IMG/VR virus record: IMGVR_UViG_3300046009_009315
Span: 20,643 to 84,642 of that record
DNA: 64,000 bases
DNA from: a virus
Reading direction: 5' to 3' (one strand)
In this document: one piece after another, positions 44,348-52,272 of the stretch
Position numbering within the stretch: the stretch's first letter is position 1
How the letters are laid out: the number at the start of each line of letters is the position of its first letter
Notes under the pieces: generated by a model
Database searches by the model: none
Told to the model about the DNA's origin: nothing
The model's input: the letters and a program-made list of their open reading frames with translations, nothing else
Translations under genes and position numbers: made by a program

Positions 44348-44962
44348 ATGGCTAATTATTTTGCTGCAGGATGTACATATACATTTAATATATTTTATAC
44401 AAGAGCACCTTCAATAAATTGGAAGCCTGCATATAAACAATTTTTTAGCGATCCAGCTAGAACTTGCAGTAATATTTTTACATGTAGGGATTATTATGGA
44501 ACAATTACAAATAGCGAACTTTGTACTATTGGGGCTACTAATAATCTTAATCCATCTACTCCAACATTTCGAACCTTTAATACAACAAACCGAACCCTTT
44601 CAAATGGATTTATAGTAAATGCTGGATTTTATATTATGGTTAGCTTTAGTAGAGCAAATCTTCTATCTTCATCTGCCATTGTAAATGGTGCATTTAGATA
44701 TACTGGGGCTAGGATAAGAAATGAGGTTACTGGAACAGATTTAATTTTAAGTGCATCGATAATATCTCCTGTAGAAATAGGTGGATATCCACAAAGGGGA
44801 TTTAATTTAGGAACTGGTCCTAGCGCTTCATATAATGAGTATGGAGACTTATGTTATATATATGATGTAATTTTATCTAATTCTTATATAACAAATGGAA
44901 ATGGATTTTTTCCAAGTAATTTAAGAGAAATTTTAACTTACGGTTGTCAGCCATGTCTTTAA
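44348..44962 (+). CDS. Hypothetical protein, possibly a virion protein (204 aa)
   Basis: Ser/Thr/Asn/Gly-rich, beta-type sequence with paired cysteines near both ends (CTYTFNIFYTR, TYGCQPCL). No signal peptide, no known domain. A late-type box and the composition, like that of the fibre genes at 59-64 kb, suggest a structural or adhesion protein (inference). Confidence 0.72.
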   Translation: MANYFAAGCTYTFNIFYTRAPSINWKPAYKQFFSDPARTCSNIFTCRDYYGTITNSELCTIGATNNLNPSTPTFRTFNTTNRTLSNGFIVNAGFYIMVSFSRANLLSSSAIVNGAFRYTGARIRNEVTGTDLILSASIISPVEIGGYPQRGFNLGTGPSASYNEYGDLCYIYDVILSNSYITNGNGFFPSNLREILTYGCQPCL

Positions 44963-44999
44963 TTTTAGAAATAAGGTTTATATAAAAGTATTATCCAAT

Positions 45000-45446
45000 A
45001 TGAGATCTATAGTACGCAAATATTACGAACTTCTTTGTTACGATGATATAATCTACAATAAATTAAAAAATAAATATCCAGAACTAAAAGATCATCTTGA
45101 TGATATAAGAAAAAATATTATTTCTGAAAAAAAAGAAAATATTATAAATTATTTAGAAATCAAAATAAATTTAGAGAAAGATAATGAATATATAGAAAAT
45201 ATGTTTCTAGACGAAAGACTAACCGAAACCAGAAAACGTATAGATCATAATTGGGAAATCGCCGACAAAGAAGAAATAAAGAATGAAACAATGTCTTTTG
45301 AGATACTAGATTCCAATAAAGTTTATAAGATAAAAAAAGGAGATAAATATTGGTCTGAGTTTAAGCAAAATATTGCGTCAAAAATATTTTTTCAAAATTT
45401 TTCAATTTTAGAAAAGAAAAATCATTTAGAAGTTTATTTTATTTAA
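45000..45446 (+). CDS. Hypothetical protein (148 aa)
   Basis: Charged helical protein (YEL LCYDDIIYNKLKNKYPELK). Follows 44348 by 37 nt on the same strand. Ends convergent with purA-like. Not recognised. Confidence 0.75.
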   Translation: MRSIVRKYYELLCYDDIIYNKLKNKYPELKDHLDDIRKNIISEKKENIINYLEIKINLEKDNEYIENMFLDERLTETRKRIDHNWEIADKEEIKNETMSFEILDSNKVYKIKKGDKYWSEFKQNIASKIFFQNFSILEKKNHLEVYFI

Positions 45447-46435
45447 ATTAAATTTTTGTTTCCAGAGAAAGTTATCTCAATAAATTCATCTAAAGTATGA
45501 TTTAATTGAGACTTAATGAAGGATTGCATAGCCTGTAAAGTATTGAATTTATAAAGATTATTATTTTGAAATATCTTATAGATATGTATCTTTTCAAGAA
45601 TATCACATTTATTTATAATAAGTTTATTAACTCCAGAAATCTTAATTGAGTCAATTAGTTTATTTAGATTCAACCAATTAACAATTCTTTTTCTTCCAGT
45701 TGTAGAACCATACTCTTGACCAGCTTCTATAAGCATATTTAATTCTGGATCTTCCCAAAGACTTTCTGGAAATAATGGGTCTACTCCACTCTTGGTGTCG
45801 TAAATCTTTGCAACTCCAATGATATCTCTAATTTTTTTAGGAGAAAAACCTAAAGAACAAGCTGAATAAGGTAAAGTTTCGCTACTTGTAACATATGGAT
45901 AATCTCCATAATTTATATCAAGCCAAAAACTCTGTGCGCCTTCGCAGAGGATATTGCCATAAAGTTCACTATCCCAAAGATATTTTTTGTCAATATAATC
46001 TCTAGCTAGTTTACCTACTCTCAACATTTTATCTCCATATGCAGGAGCAATGCCTTGACCAGTTGTTCCAAGTTTAGGTTTTAAAAATTGAAGATCATAT
46101 TTAATATGTCTTTCAGTAATTATATGAGCTTTTGGACTAATTTTAATTAAAGATGTATCAAATCCTTCTTTCTGCAAATATTCTATTTCATCAAAAAATT
46201 TATCAACATTGACAACGCAGTTTGGGCCAATGACGCTAAGTTTATTTTGGAAAATTCCGCAAGGAATAATATGGGTTTTATATTTTTTATCATTAAGGTA
46301 AACTGTATGACCAGCATTTGGACCACCATTCCAGCGACAGACTATGTCGTAATTTTTAGCTATAGCATTACTGATCTTACCTTTGCCTTCATCTCCCCAA
46401 GCTAAACCAAATATTATATCAACTGCTTTTATCAT
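45443..46435 (-). CDS. Adenylosuccinate synthetase family protein (PurA/PurZ-like)
   Basis: 330 aa. GLAWGDEGKGKISNAI (P-loop with the catalytic Asp), RWNGGPNAGHTVYLN, HIIPCGIFQ, LGTTGQGIAPAYGDKM, CEGAQSFWLDINYGDYPYV, YGSTTGRKRIVNWLN, NKCDIL. Much shorter than bacterial PurA (about 430 aa) and close in length to phage PurZ and archaeal PurA. PurZ makes the 2-aminoadenine precursor from dGMP. The Asp, which PurZ of Z-phages is reported to lack, is kept here. The region TSSETLPYSACSLGF differs from PurA. Activity could be IMP to adenylosuccinate or PurZ-like. Confidence 0.87.
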   Translation of the reverse strand: MIKAVDIIFGLAWGDEGKGKISNAIAKNYDIVCRWNGGPNAGHTVYLNDKKYKTHIIPCGIFQNKLSVIGPNCVVNVDKFFDEIEYLQKEGFDTSLIKISPKAHIITERHIKYDLQFLKPKLGTTGQGIAPAYGDKMLRVGKLARDYIDKKYLWDSELYGNILCEGAQSFWLDINYGDYPYVTSSETLPYSACSLGFSPKKIRDIIGVAKIYDTKSGVDPLFPESLWEDPELNMLIEAGQEYGSTTGRKRIVNWLNLNKLIDSIKISGVNKLIINKCDILEKIHIYKIFQNNNLYKFNTLQAMQSFIKSQLNHTLDEFIEITFSGNKNLI

Positions 46436-46658
46436 CTGGTTTTTGTCTTAATTCATTAATATAATTTTCTAAATTCTCTTTTGCTTTTGTGCAGAAATCT
46501 TGTCCAGAAGCGCCACAGCAATTTTTAAATTTTTTATTTGTCAATGGACACAATGCATTTCTGGAAATCTTTGGCAAAACTCTAACCACTGGAGAGAATG
46601 GGGTAGCTCTTGCGTATGGATTATTATTTAATGTTATTTTTTCTATTTGATCACTCAT
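46419..46658 (-). CDS. SEC-C-like zinc motif protein (79 aa)
   Basis: SRNALCPLTNKKFKNCCG is a SEC-C-like zinc site (usually CPCGSGKKFKKCC), with GQDFC behind. Overlaps purA-like by 17 nt. May mediate protein binding, as SecA's SEC-C does. Confidence 0.75.
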   Translation of the reverse strand: MSDQIEKITLNNNPYARATPFSPVVRVLPKISRNALCPLTNKKFKNCCGASGQDFCTKAKENLENYINELRQKPDDKSS

Positions 46659-47037
46659 TATTTTTTAATGTTGGTTTAAGTGCATTATAATTTGCATTGT
46701 ATCTATTTACATCTCCTATTTTATTAGCATCCATAAGCATGAAGGCTTTTTGATTTAATCTAAAATTTTCAGATTGTTTTGCGGAAATTACTCCCTGTAT
46801 TCTTGATCTTGATATTGATTCATCTTTTCTTAAGACTGAGTAATTGCTTTTTTCTGAGTTTAGCATTTTAATCATCTTTCTATTAGATTCTATTTGAGAT
46901 TTTGCGATATGATATTCTGCGCCTCTGGTAACATTATCATATTTCTGATATGTCGTTTGACCATGAGAGCAACTAATCAATATATATATAAATATAATTG
47001 ATAGTAGAATCTGCTTAATATAATTTTTATTTTCCAT
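46651..47037 (-). CDS. Predicted lipoprotein (128 aa)
   Basis: Start at MENKNYIKQ (47037), with GAAGGA upstream. Signal peptide ending in LISC (Cys near residue 23), then a coiled-coil-like mature part. Located between the GMP reductase-like gene and the SEC-C gene. Possible spanin- or exclusion-type lipoprotein; not proven. Confidence 0.72.
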   Translation of the reverse strand: MENKNYIKQILLSIIFIYILISCSHGQTTYQKYDNVTRGAEYHIAKSQIESNRKMIKMLNSEKSNYSVLRKDESISRSRIQGVISAKQSENFRLNQKAFMLMDANKIGDVNRYNANYNALKPTLKNNE

Positions 47038-48127
47038 GAGCAAATCCCTCATATAAAGAATTACTTGTTACTTTAATTGCTTTTATCTTGTCTGTCCATA
47101 AGCCGCCTCTCATATCTTCCATTGATCTAAACCCAAGATAACTCATAGCACTTCTTAAACCATTAGCAAAATCATAAACTACATCTTCGATAGTTTTATC
47201 TTCAATAAGAGGTATCAAAGTATTATCTCCTTCTACGAATAAATTTCTCTTCGTTCCATCGGATAGTTCATATTCTTCAACAACATCCTTACTAGCCATT
47301 CCTCTATATCTTGCATATCTTTTACCATTATTTTCTACAATGTTTTCTTCATCAACTACGTCAGCTAACCCAGCGAATATCCTGCCGCAAATTACTGCGT
47401 CTGCACCGCTCGCAATAGCCTTTACTAAATCTTTTGGATATCTAATACCGCCATCTGCTAGTATACTAGGACGATTCTCTTCTTTAGGATTTTCATGTCT
47501 AAAATAATCTAGATTTGCTAATTGAAAATTTCTAACAGCTTTCCAAGCATAATATAAACCTGTAACGCTTGGGCATCCTATACCTGTTTTCATTTGAGTT
47601 AAGCACATACTTCCAGGACCAATCAGATGTCTAAATCCATCTGCCTTAAGATTAGCAAGTCTATATACACTTTGCTTTGTAAGCGTATTTCCTACGATAA
47701 TATCCTGTTTATAATTTGACTGCTTGTAATCAATAAGAAAATTCTCGACTTGTATAGATAAACCATTTGCAGTATCTAGAAAAAATATGTCAGTATATGG
47801 AGACAATTCTTTTATTCTGTCTTTGGAATCTTTAAGGCCAATGGCATTTATAGAAAAATTACTTTCATCTTTAATTTTTTTACTTTTTGCTACCTGTTCT
47901 TCTATTGACATAAATCTATGCAAAACTCCAGCTGCGCCAATTTTATTTATCTTAATACAGGATTTAACAGAAGAAACTGTATCCATTGGAGAAAGTATAA
48001 TTGGAATCTCTACATATTTATTCTTAGAGATCTTAGTTCTAGTAGAAATCTCTTTTCTAGAGACAATATCAGAAAAATTTGGTAGTAAAGTTATGTCATC
48101 ATAACTTAAACTTTCTTTGAATTCCAT
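47027..48127 (-). CDS. IMP dehydrogenase/GMP reductase family protein
   Basis: 366 aa TIM barrel without CBS domains. SYDDITLLPNFSDI, IILSPMDTVSS, AAGVLHRFMS, then the active-site loop GPGSMCLTQMKTGIG with its catalytic Cys, DGGIRYPKDLVKAIASGADA and YRGMASKDV. The KTGIGCP after the Cys is closer to GMP reductase (KTGVGYP) than to IMPDH. It would convert GMP to IMP or the reverse. Upstream TTGACA, 17 nt, TATATT, 6 nt. Confidence 0.87.
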   Translation of the reverse strand: MEFKESLSYDDITLLPNFSDIVSRKEISTRTKISKNKYVEIPIILSPMDTVSSVKSCIKINKIGAAGVLHRFMSIEEQVAKSKKIKDESNFSINAIGLKDSKDRIKELSPYTDIFFLDTANGLSIQVENFLIDYKQSNYKQDIIVGNTLTKQSVYRLANLKADGFRHLIGPGSMCLTQMKTGIGCPSVTGLYYAWKAVRNFQLANLDYFRHENPKEENRPSILADGGIRYPKDLVKAIASGADAVICGRIFAGLADVVDEENIVENNGKRYARYRGMASKDVVEEYELSDGTKRNLFVEGDNTLIPLIEDKTIEDVVYDFANGLRSAMSYLGFRSMEDMRGGLWTDKIKAIKVTSNSLYEGFAHGK

Positions 48128-48133
48128 ATTTAA

Positions 48134-48162
48134 AATATACTACAAATTATTATCTATGTCAA
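48134..48162 (-). promoter_or_regulatory. Early promoter for the IMPDH/GMP reductase gene
   Basis: TTGACA, 17 nt, TATATT, 6 nt, ATG. Confidence 0.7.
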
Positions 48163-48441
48163 TCAAACTTCTAAAAAAATATTTCCGTCTAATGATCTAA
48201 AATAGATTTTATTTACATTTAATATAACTTTAAGTCTTTCAAAATCTTCTTTTGGTTGATTCATTATCTTTGCTACAAAATAATTTTGAGCGTTGACTTC
48301 CCTGTTTTTCTTCGAACAATTACATCCACCAATGGTACTGTTGTACATTGTGACTACATCTCTCCAAATATCTAAGTCCTTATTCTTGTTATTATTTAAA
48401 AGTTCGGCGAATGAACTTAACTCTAAATTTATACTATTCAT
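48163..48441 (-). CDS. Conserved phage hypothetical protein (92 aa)
   Basis: Start at MNSINLELSSF. GGCNCSKKNREVNAQNYFVA is a small conserved phage motif with two cysteines. Overlaps the membrane protein gene. Function unknown. Confidence 0.75.
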   Translation of the reverse strand: MNSINLELSSFAELLNNNKNKDLDIWRDVVTMYNSTIGGCNCSKKNREVNAQNYFVAKIMNQPKEDFERLKVILNVNKIYFRSLDGNIFLEV

Positions 48442-48787
48442 TATATCTTTTTCCAAAATAAATTAATACATAATATATTACAATAGAAAGCACATAATTT
48501 ACAAAAAAGAAATATTTATTAATTAGCAAGCAGACAGTAGTTAAATTAATCCAAAATAGTGAACAATATATACAAGACACCAATCTTGTTAAAAAATTAT
48601 TATAATATACTTGAAGATATACTGGGTATGTTAAATTGCCACCTTTAAACTGATAATCCTTAAATTCTTTAATCTTTAATAGATTTCTTACCTTTGGTAT
48701 ATACTTAAAATACTCTATAAATGCTTCTGTATTAAACCAGATAAATAACCAAAATACATTATAAAAACTAAAAATAATATCTATCAT
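48434..48787 (-). CDS. Membrane protein, CxxC-x3-W type (117 aa)
   Basis: Three hydrophobic segments. LVSCIYCSLFWINLTT carries the CxxC-x2-FW pattern, reminiscent of DUF1360-like phage membrane proteins. ATG overlaps the dCMP deaminase stop. Confidence 0.72.
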   Translation of the reverse strand: MIDIIFSFYNVFWLFIWFNTEAFIEYFKYIPKVRNLLKIKEFKDYQFKGGNLTYPVYLQVYYNNFLTRLVSCIYCSLFWINLTTVCLLINKYFFFVNYVLSIVIYYVLIYFGKRYNE

Positions 48788-49200
48788 TTGACAGTATATT
48801 TTATCAAATTTATATTATAAAAATCAAATATTTCTTTAGCTAATTCATCTTTAGCGTACTCTTCAACATAAATAACTTCTTTTATTCCATGAGAAGCTAT
48901 ATTTATTGCACAACTTGAGCAAGGAAGTAGGGTGGAAGCTAATATGTAAGGACTTTCATATCTTGTAATACAGGATAAGGCATTTGTTTCTGCGTGAATT
49001 ACGTATTTTCTTCTTTCATCTCTATCTTCCCAAAAATTATCATTTACCTTATGCTTTGGAGATAGTCCGTTGTATCCTATGCTTAGAACTCTACCTTCGC
49101 TATTCAATATGCAACATCCAACTTTCTTATGAGGATCTTCTGATCTCAAAGAAGCATCTAACGCAAATCTTATCGCCATTTCATTAAAAGAAATTCTCAT
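48784..49200 (-). CDS. Deoxycytidylate deaminase
   Basis: 138 aa. YVIHAETNALSC (HAE) and STLLPCSSCAINIASHGIKEV (PCxxC) form the zinc site; RSEDPHKKVGCCILNSEGR is the dCMP-deaminase N-terminal block. Makes dUMP, the thymidylate precursor. TTGACT promoter upstream. First gene of its unit, divergent from dNMP kinase. Confidence 0.93.
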   Translation of the reverse strand: MRISFNEMAIRFALDASLRSEDPHKKVGCCILNSEGRVLSIGYNGLSPKHKVNDNFWEDRDERRKYVIHAETNALSCITRYESPYILASTLLPCSSCAINIASHGIKEVIYVEEYAKDELAKEIFDFYNINLIKYTVK

Positions 49201-49261
49201 AGCTATATGATATATATATTTTAAAAAAAAGTCAAATTGATACTTTACTTTTAATTAAACT

Positions 49262-49270
49262 TGTAATATA
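49262..49270 (+). promoter_or_regulatory. Late-type promoter box for the dNMP kinase gene
   Basis: TGTAATATA preceded by CT, about 9 nt before the ATG. Confidence 0.6.
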
Positions 49271-49279
49271 ATACCTTTT

Positions 49280-49861
49280 ATGATTGGCATAACTGGTGTC
49301 GCAAGATCTGGAAAAGATACTTTCTATTCTATATTAAATAAATATCTAAAAGAGAAAAATCTAGAATCACAGAGAATAGCTTTAGCAGATGAGTTAAAGA
49401 AAGAGCTTGGTGATTTTGTAGAAAAGAAATTTAAAATAGATTTAAATAAATGTGATGGTTCTGATAAAGAATTAATTAGACCTCTTATGGTCGCTTATGG
49501 AAAATGTAGAAGAGTACAGACTCAAGGAAAATATTGGACATCTATTGTAGATCAAAAAGTTAAAGAACTAAAGAAGGACAATATTGTTCCGATAATAACT
49601 GATATTAGATATATAGAATACAAAGAAGATGAGTATGCGTGGTTGAAATCGTATAATGGTATTTTAATTCATTTATCTAGAAAATTAGACGATGGATCTT
49701 TTGTTCCTCCCGCTAATATGGAAGAAAAATCAAATGACAATAAATTGAAAGCAGTAGCAGATTTCTCAATATGCTGGGAAACTTGTCAAGATACAAATTT
49801 TCTATATGAGTTAATGCAAAAGAATTTAAGGAATATATATGACAGACTTACAATTAATTAA
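49280..49861 (+). CDS. Deoxynucleoside monophosphate kinase
   Basis: 193 aa. Walker A GVARSGKDT at the N-terminus, then IALADELKKELG, YGKCRRVQTQGKYW (nucleotide-binding loop) and ITDIRYIEY, like T4 gene 1 product. Phosphorylates dNMPs after host DNA breakdown. Overlaps the sigma gene by 23 nt. Confidence 0.87.
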   Translation: MIGITGVARSGKDTFYSILNKYLKEKNLESQRIALADELKKELGDFVEKKFKIDLNKCDGSDKELIRPLMVAYGKCRRVQTQGKYWTSIVDQKVKELKKDNIVPIITDIRYIEYKEDEYAWLKSYNGILIHLSRKLDDGSFVPPANMEEKSNDNKLKAVADFSICWETCQDTNFLYELMQKNLRNIYDRLTIN

Positions 49862-50429
49862 TAACATTAAAAAACATGATTGCGAAAAAAGTTTATTAGA
49901 ACTCGCTGAAAAACATACTGGAATCTGTAATAAAATGATACAGAAATATTGCAGAGTGTGTTCTGATATAGGAGTTTCTATAGATAATTTAAATACAGAT
50001 AAATTATTGGTAGTATATAGATCTGCTAAAAATTTTAATCCAGATAAGAAAATAAAGTTTTCTACATGGCTTGGTAATCAAATGAGATATCATTGCTTAA
50101 ATACTTTAAATAAAACAAGTAAAGATGTATCTATGGAGAATGAAAGCATAAAATTTATTGCTGAAAAAAATCAAAGTCTTTTTCTTGATAAAGAAAATTC
50201 TACGCAAGATAAGATTGATTTTATTAATGATATATTGAATCAAATGGGTGATTCTAGAATTAAAAAGATCTTTAACCTAAGATATTTTTCCGATTCTAAG
50301 ATTAATTCTTGGTATAAAATAGGCAAGAAAATGAAGATAAGCACTCAGACAGCTATAAATATACATAATAAAGCGATTAGTTTTTTGAATAAAAAGATGT
50401 CTAGTAATTTTTTATTTGACAAAATATAA
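49839..50429 (+). CDS. Sigma factor-like protein (late transcription)
   Basis: 196 aa. SAKNFNPDKKIKFSTWLGNQ and MRYHCLN are typical of the sigma region 2 core; the C-terminal part (INSWYKIGKKMKISTQTAIN) is a region 4-like helix-turn-helix. Size and position resemble T4 gp55. Likely directs host RNA polymerase to the late boxes found upstream of the fibre and nrdA genes (inference). Confidence 0.83.
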   Translation: MTDLQLINNIKKHDCEKSLLELAEKHTGICNKMIQKYCRVCSDIGVSIDNLNTDKLLVVYRSAKNFNPDKKIKFSTWLGNQMRYHCLNTLNKTSKDVSMENESIKFIAEKNQSLFLDKENSTQDKIDFINDILNQMGDSRIKKIFNLRYFSDSKINSWYKIGKKMKISTQTAINIHNKAISFLNKKMSSNFLFDKI

Positions 50430-50452
50430 TATATATTATATAATTTTAAAAT

Positions 50453-50743
50453 ATGAATACAAAATCTAACAATAATAATAACAAAAATCAAAATGAGCTG
50501 GGCGCTCTTTGGAAAAAGAAAAGTAAAACTGGTCTGTCATTTCTATCTGGTTACATTAATGATCATGATGGTCAAAGAATTGATGTAGTAGTTTTTGCTA
50601 ATAGCAATAAGAAGAATGAGAAAGCTCCAGATTATAGACTATATGTTTCCAAGCCTTTAGAAAATAAGGATACACCAAAGGTTGAACCCAAAAAGGTAGT
50701 AAAGAAAACTGAGGTAGTTGATTCAGAAGAAGAATTATTCTAA
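50453..50743 (+). CDS. DUF736-like protein (96 aa)
   Basis: NELGALWKKKSKTGLSFLSG then GQRIDVVVFANSNKK and APDYRLYVS, a phage pattern similar to DUF736 proteins, with an acidic/Lys-rich tail (EVVDSEEELF). May bind ssDNA or other proteins through its acidic tail; unproven. Confidence 0.78.
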   Translation: MNTKSNNNNNKNQNELGALWKKKSKTGLSFLSGYINDHDGQRIDVVVFANSNKKNEKAPDYRLYVSKPLENKDTPKVEPKKVVKKTEVVDSEEELF

Positions 50744-50764
50744 TTCTCAATCTATTTAATATAG

Positions 50765-51853
50765 ATGAGTTTTATTTTAAATGTTCCAGTAAATAGTGTT
50801 AGTTTTGGTCAAGTATCAACTCTAATCGTAAGAGAACTATTTAAATTAAATAAAGAATTCATTCTTTACCCTATCGGGAATAACGCTGATTTATCATCTC
50901 AGGATATAGATGAAAATTTCTATAATTACATAAAAAATTCTTCTGATAATTACCTATCAAGATCTAAGAGAGAATTTCCAGCGTTTAAACTTTGGCATTT
51001 AAATGGTTCTATAGAATCTATTTCTAACAAAAGATTCTTATTATCATTCTACGAACTAGATAATCCAACAAAAGAAGAAATTAATATAGTAAAAAATCAA
51101 GATAAGGTTTATTTCTCATCTAACTATACAGTTGATCTATTTAAAAGTTTTGGCTGTAATAATGTTGAATATCTGCCTCTAGCTTTTGATAAATACAATT
51201 TTAATACATTAAATAAGAAATATTTTAATGATGATAGAGTTGTATTTAATCTAGTTGGTAAACTAGAGAAAAGAAAGCATCACAAGAAAGTAATACAATC
51301 TTGGATTAAAAAGTACGGAAATAAGCATGGATATCATTTACAATGTGCTATCTATAATCCTTTCCTTAAAGAAGAAGATAATAAAGCTTTGCTAAATTCT
51401 ATACTAGAAGGTAAAAATTATTTTAATATTTCATTTTTGGGTCAAATGCAGAAAAATTCATTGTACAATGATTTCTTGAATAGCGGAGATATTATAATTG
51501 GTATGAGTGGCGGAGAAGGATGGGGTTTACCAGAGTTTCAATCGGTCTCAATAGGAAAACACGCTATTATTCTGAATGCTCATGCATATAAAGAGTGGGC
51601 TAATGAAGAAAATTCTGTTCTAGTTGAACCAAATGGCAAGATAGAAGCTTATGATGGAATGTTTTTCCAAAAAGGTTCTCAATATAATCAAGGAAATATT
51701 TTCGATTTTAATCAAGACGATTTCTTAAGCGCATGTGATAAAGCTGTAGATAGAGTAAAATTAAATAGATCAAATGCTAAAGGTCTAGAATTACAAGCTA
51801 AGTTTAGCTCAGAAAAATTGGCGCAAAACGTACTAAACATAATCAATAAATAA
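50765..51853 (+). CDS. Glycosyltransferase (GT4-type, GT-B fold)
   Basis: 362 aa. VFNLVGKLEKRKHHKKVIQS and a nucleotide-sugar site GMSGGEGWGLPEFQSVSIGK (E-x7-E type) are typical of GT4 enzymes. Might glycosylate phage DNA, virions or host surface. Short AT-rich upstream gap without clear motif. Confidence 0.85.
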   Translation: MSFILNVPVNSVSFGQVSTLIVRELFKLNKEFILYPIGNNADLSSQDIDENFYNYIKNSSDNYLSRSKREFPAFKLWHLNGSIESISNKRFLLSFYELDNPTKEEINIVKNQDKVYFSSNYTVDLFKSFGCNNVEYLPLAFDKYNFNTLNKKYFNDDRVVFNLVGKLEKRKHHKKVIQSWIKKYGNKHGYHLQCAIYNPFLKEEDNKALLNSILEGKNYFNISFLGQMQKNSLYNDFLNSGDIIIGMSGGEGWGLPEFQSVSIGKHAIILNAHAYKEWANEENSVLVEPNGKIEAYDGMFFQKGSQYNQGNIFDFNQDDFLSACDKAVDRVKLNRSNAKGLELQAKFSSEKLAQNVLNIINK

Positions 51854-51854
51854 T

Positions 51855-52205
51855 ATGCCAATATATCTCTATCAACATCCAAAGACAAAACAAATAAAAG
51901 AGATCATACAAAGTGTTCATGATAAACATGAATATATTGAAAATGGAGTTAAATGGGATAGAATTTTTACTGCTCCAGAATTAAATACTCATGATAAACT
52001 TGGCGCAGAATCATCTTCGCAAAAGTTTGCAGAATTAACTGGTAAACAAAAAGGTACAATGGGAGATCTTTGGGATCGTAGCAAAGAACTTTCTGAGAAA
52101 AGAAAGAAGCTCTATGGTGGAGAAGATCCTGTAAAAAAGAATTATTATAAAGACTGGTCTAAGAAACGAAAAGGAAAAGTACACCCAAAAAGTCAATCCG
52201 AGTAA
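51855..52205 (+). CDS. FmdB-like phage protein (116 aa)
   Basis: MPIYLYQHPKTKQIKEIIQS, HEYIENGVKWDRIFTAPE, GDLWDRSKELSEKRKKLYGG, then DPVKKNYYKDWSKKRKGK: a phage family with an FmdB-like N-terminus but no zinc cysteines. Starts 1 nt after the glycosyltransferase stop. Confidence 0.8.
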   Translation: MPIYLYQHPKTKQIKEIIQSVHDKHEYIENGVKWDRIFTAPELNTHDKLGAESSSQKFAELTGKQKGTMGDLWDRSKELSEKRKKLYGGEDPVKKNYYKDWSKKRKGKVHPKSQSE

Positions 52206-52252
52206 ATTGTTAGTAAGTTTTTTGTTTTTTCTTTTCTTAACCTTAAAATCAA

Positions 52253-52261
52253 TGTAATATA
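52253..52261 (+). promoter_or_regulatory. Late-type promoter box for nrdA
   Basis: TGTAATATA preceded by AA, 11 nt before the TTG start. Confidence 0.6.
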
Positions 52262-52272
52262 AGATTCACAGC

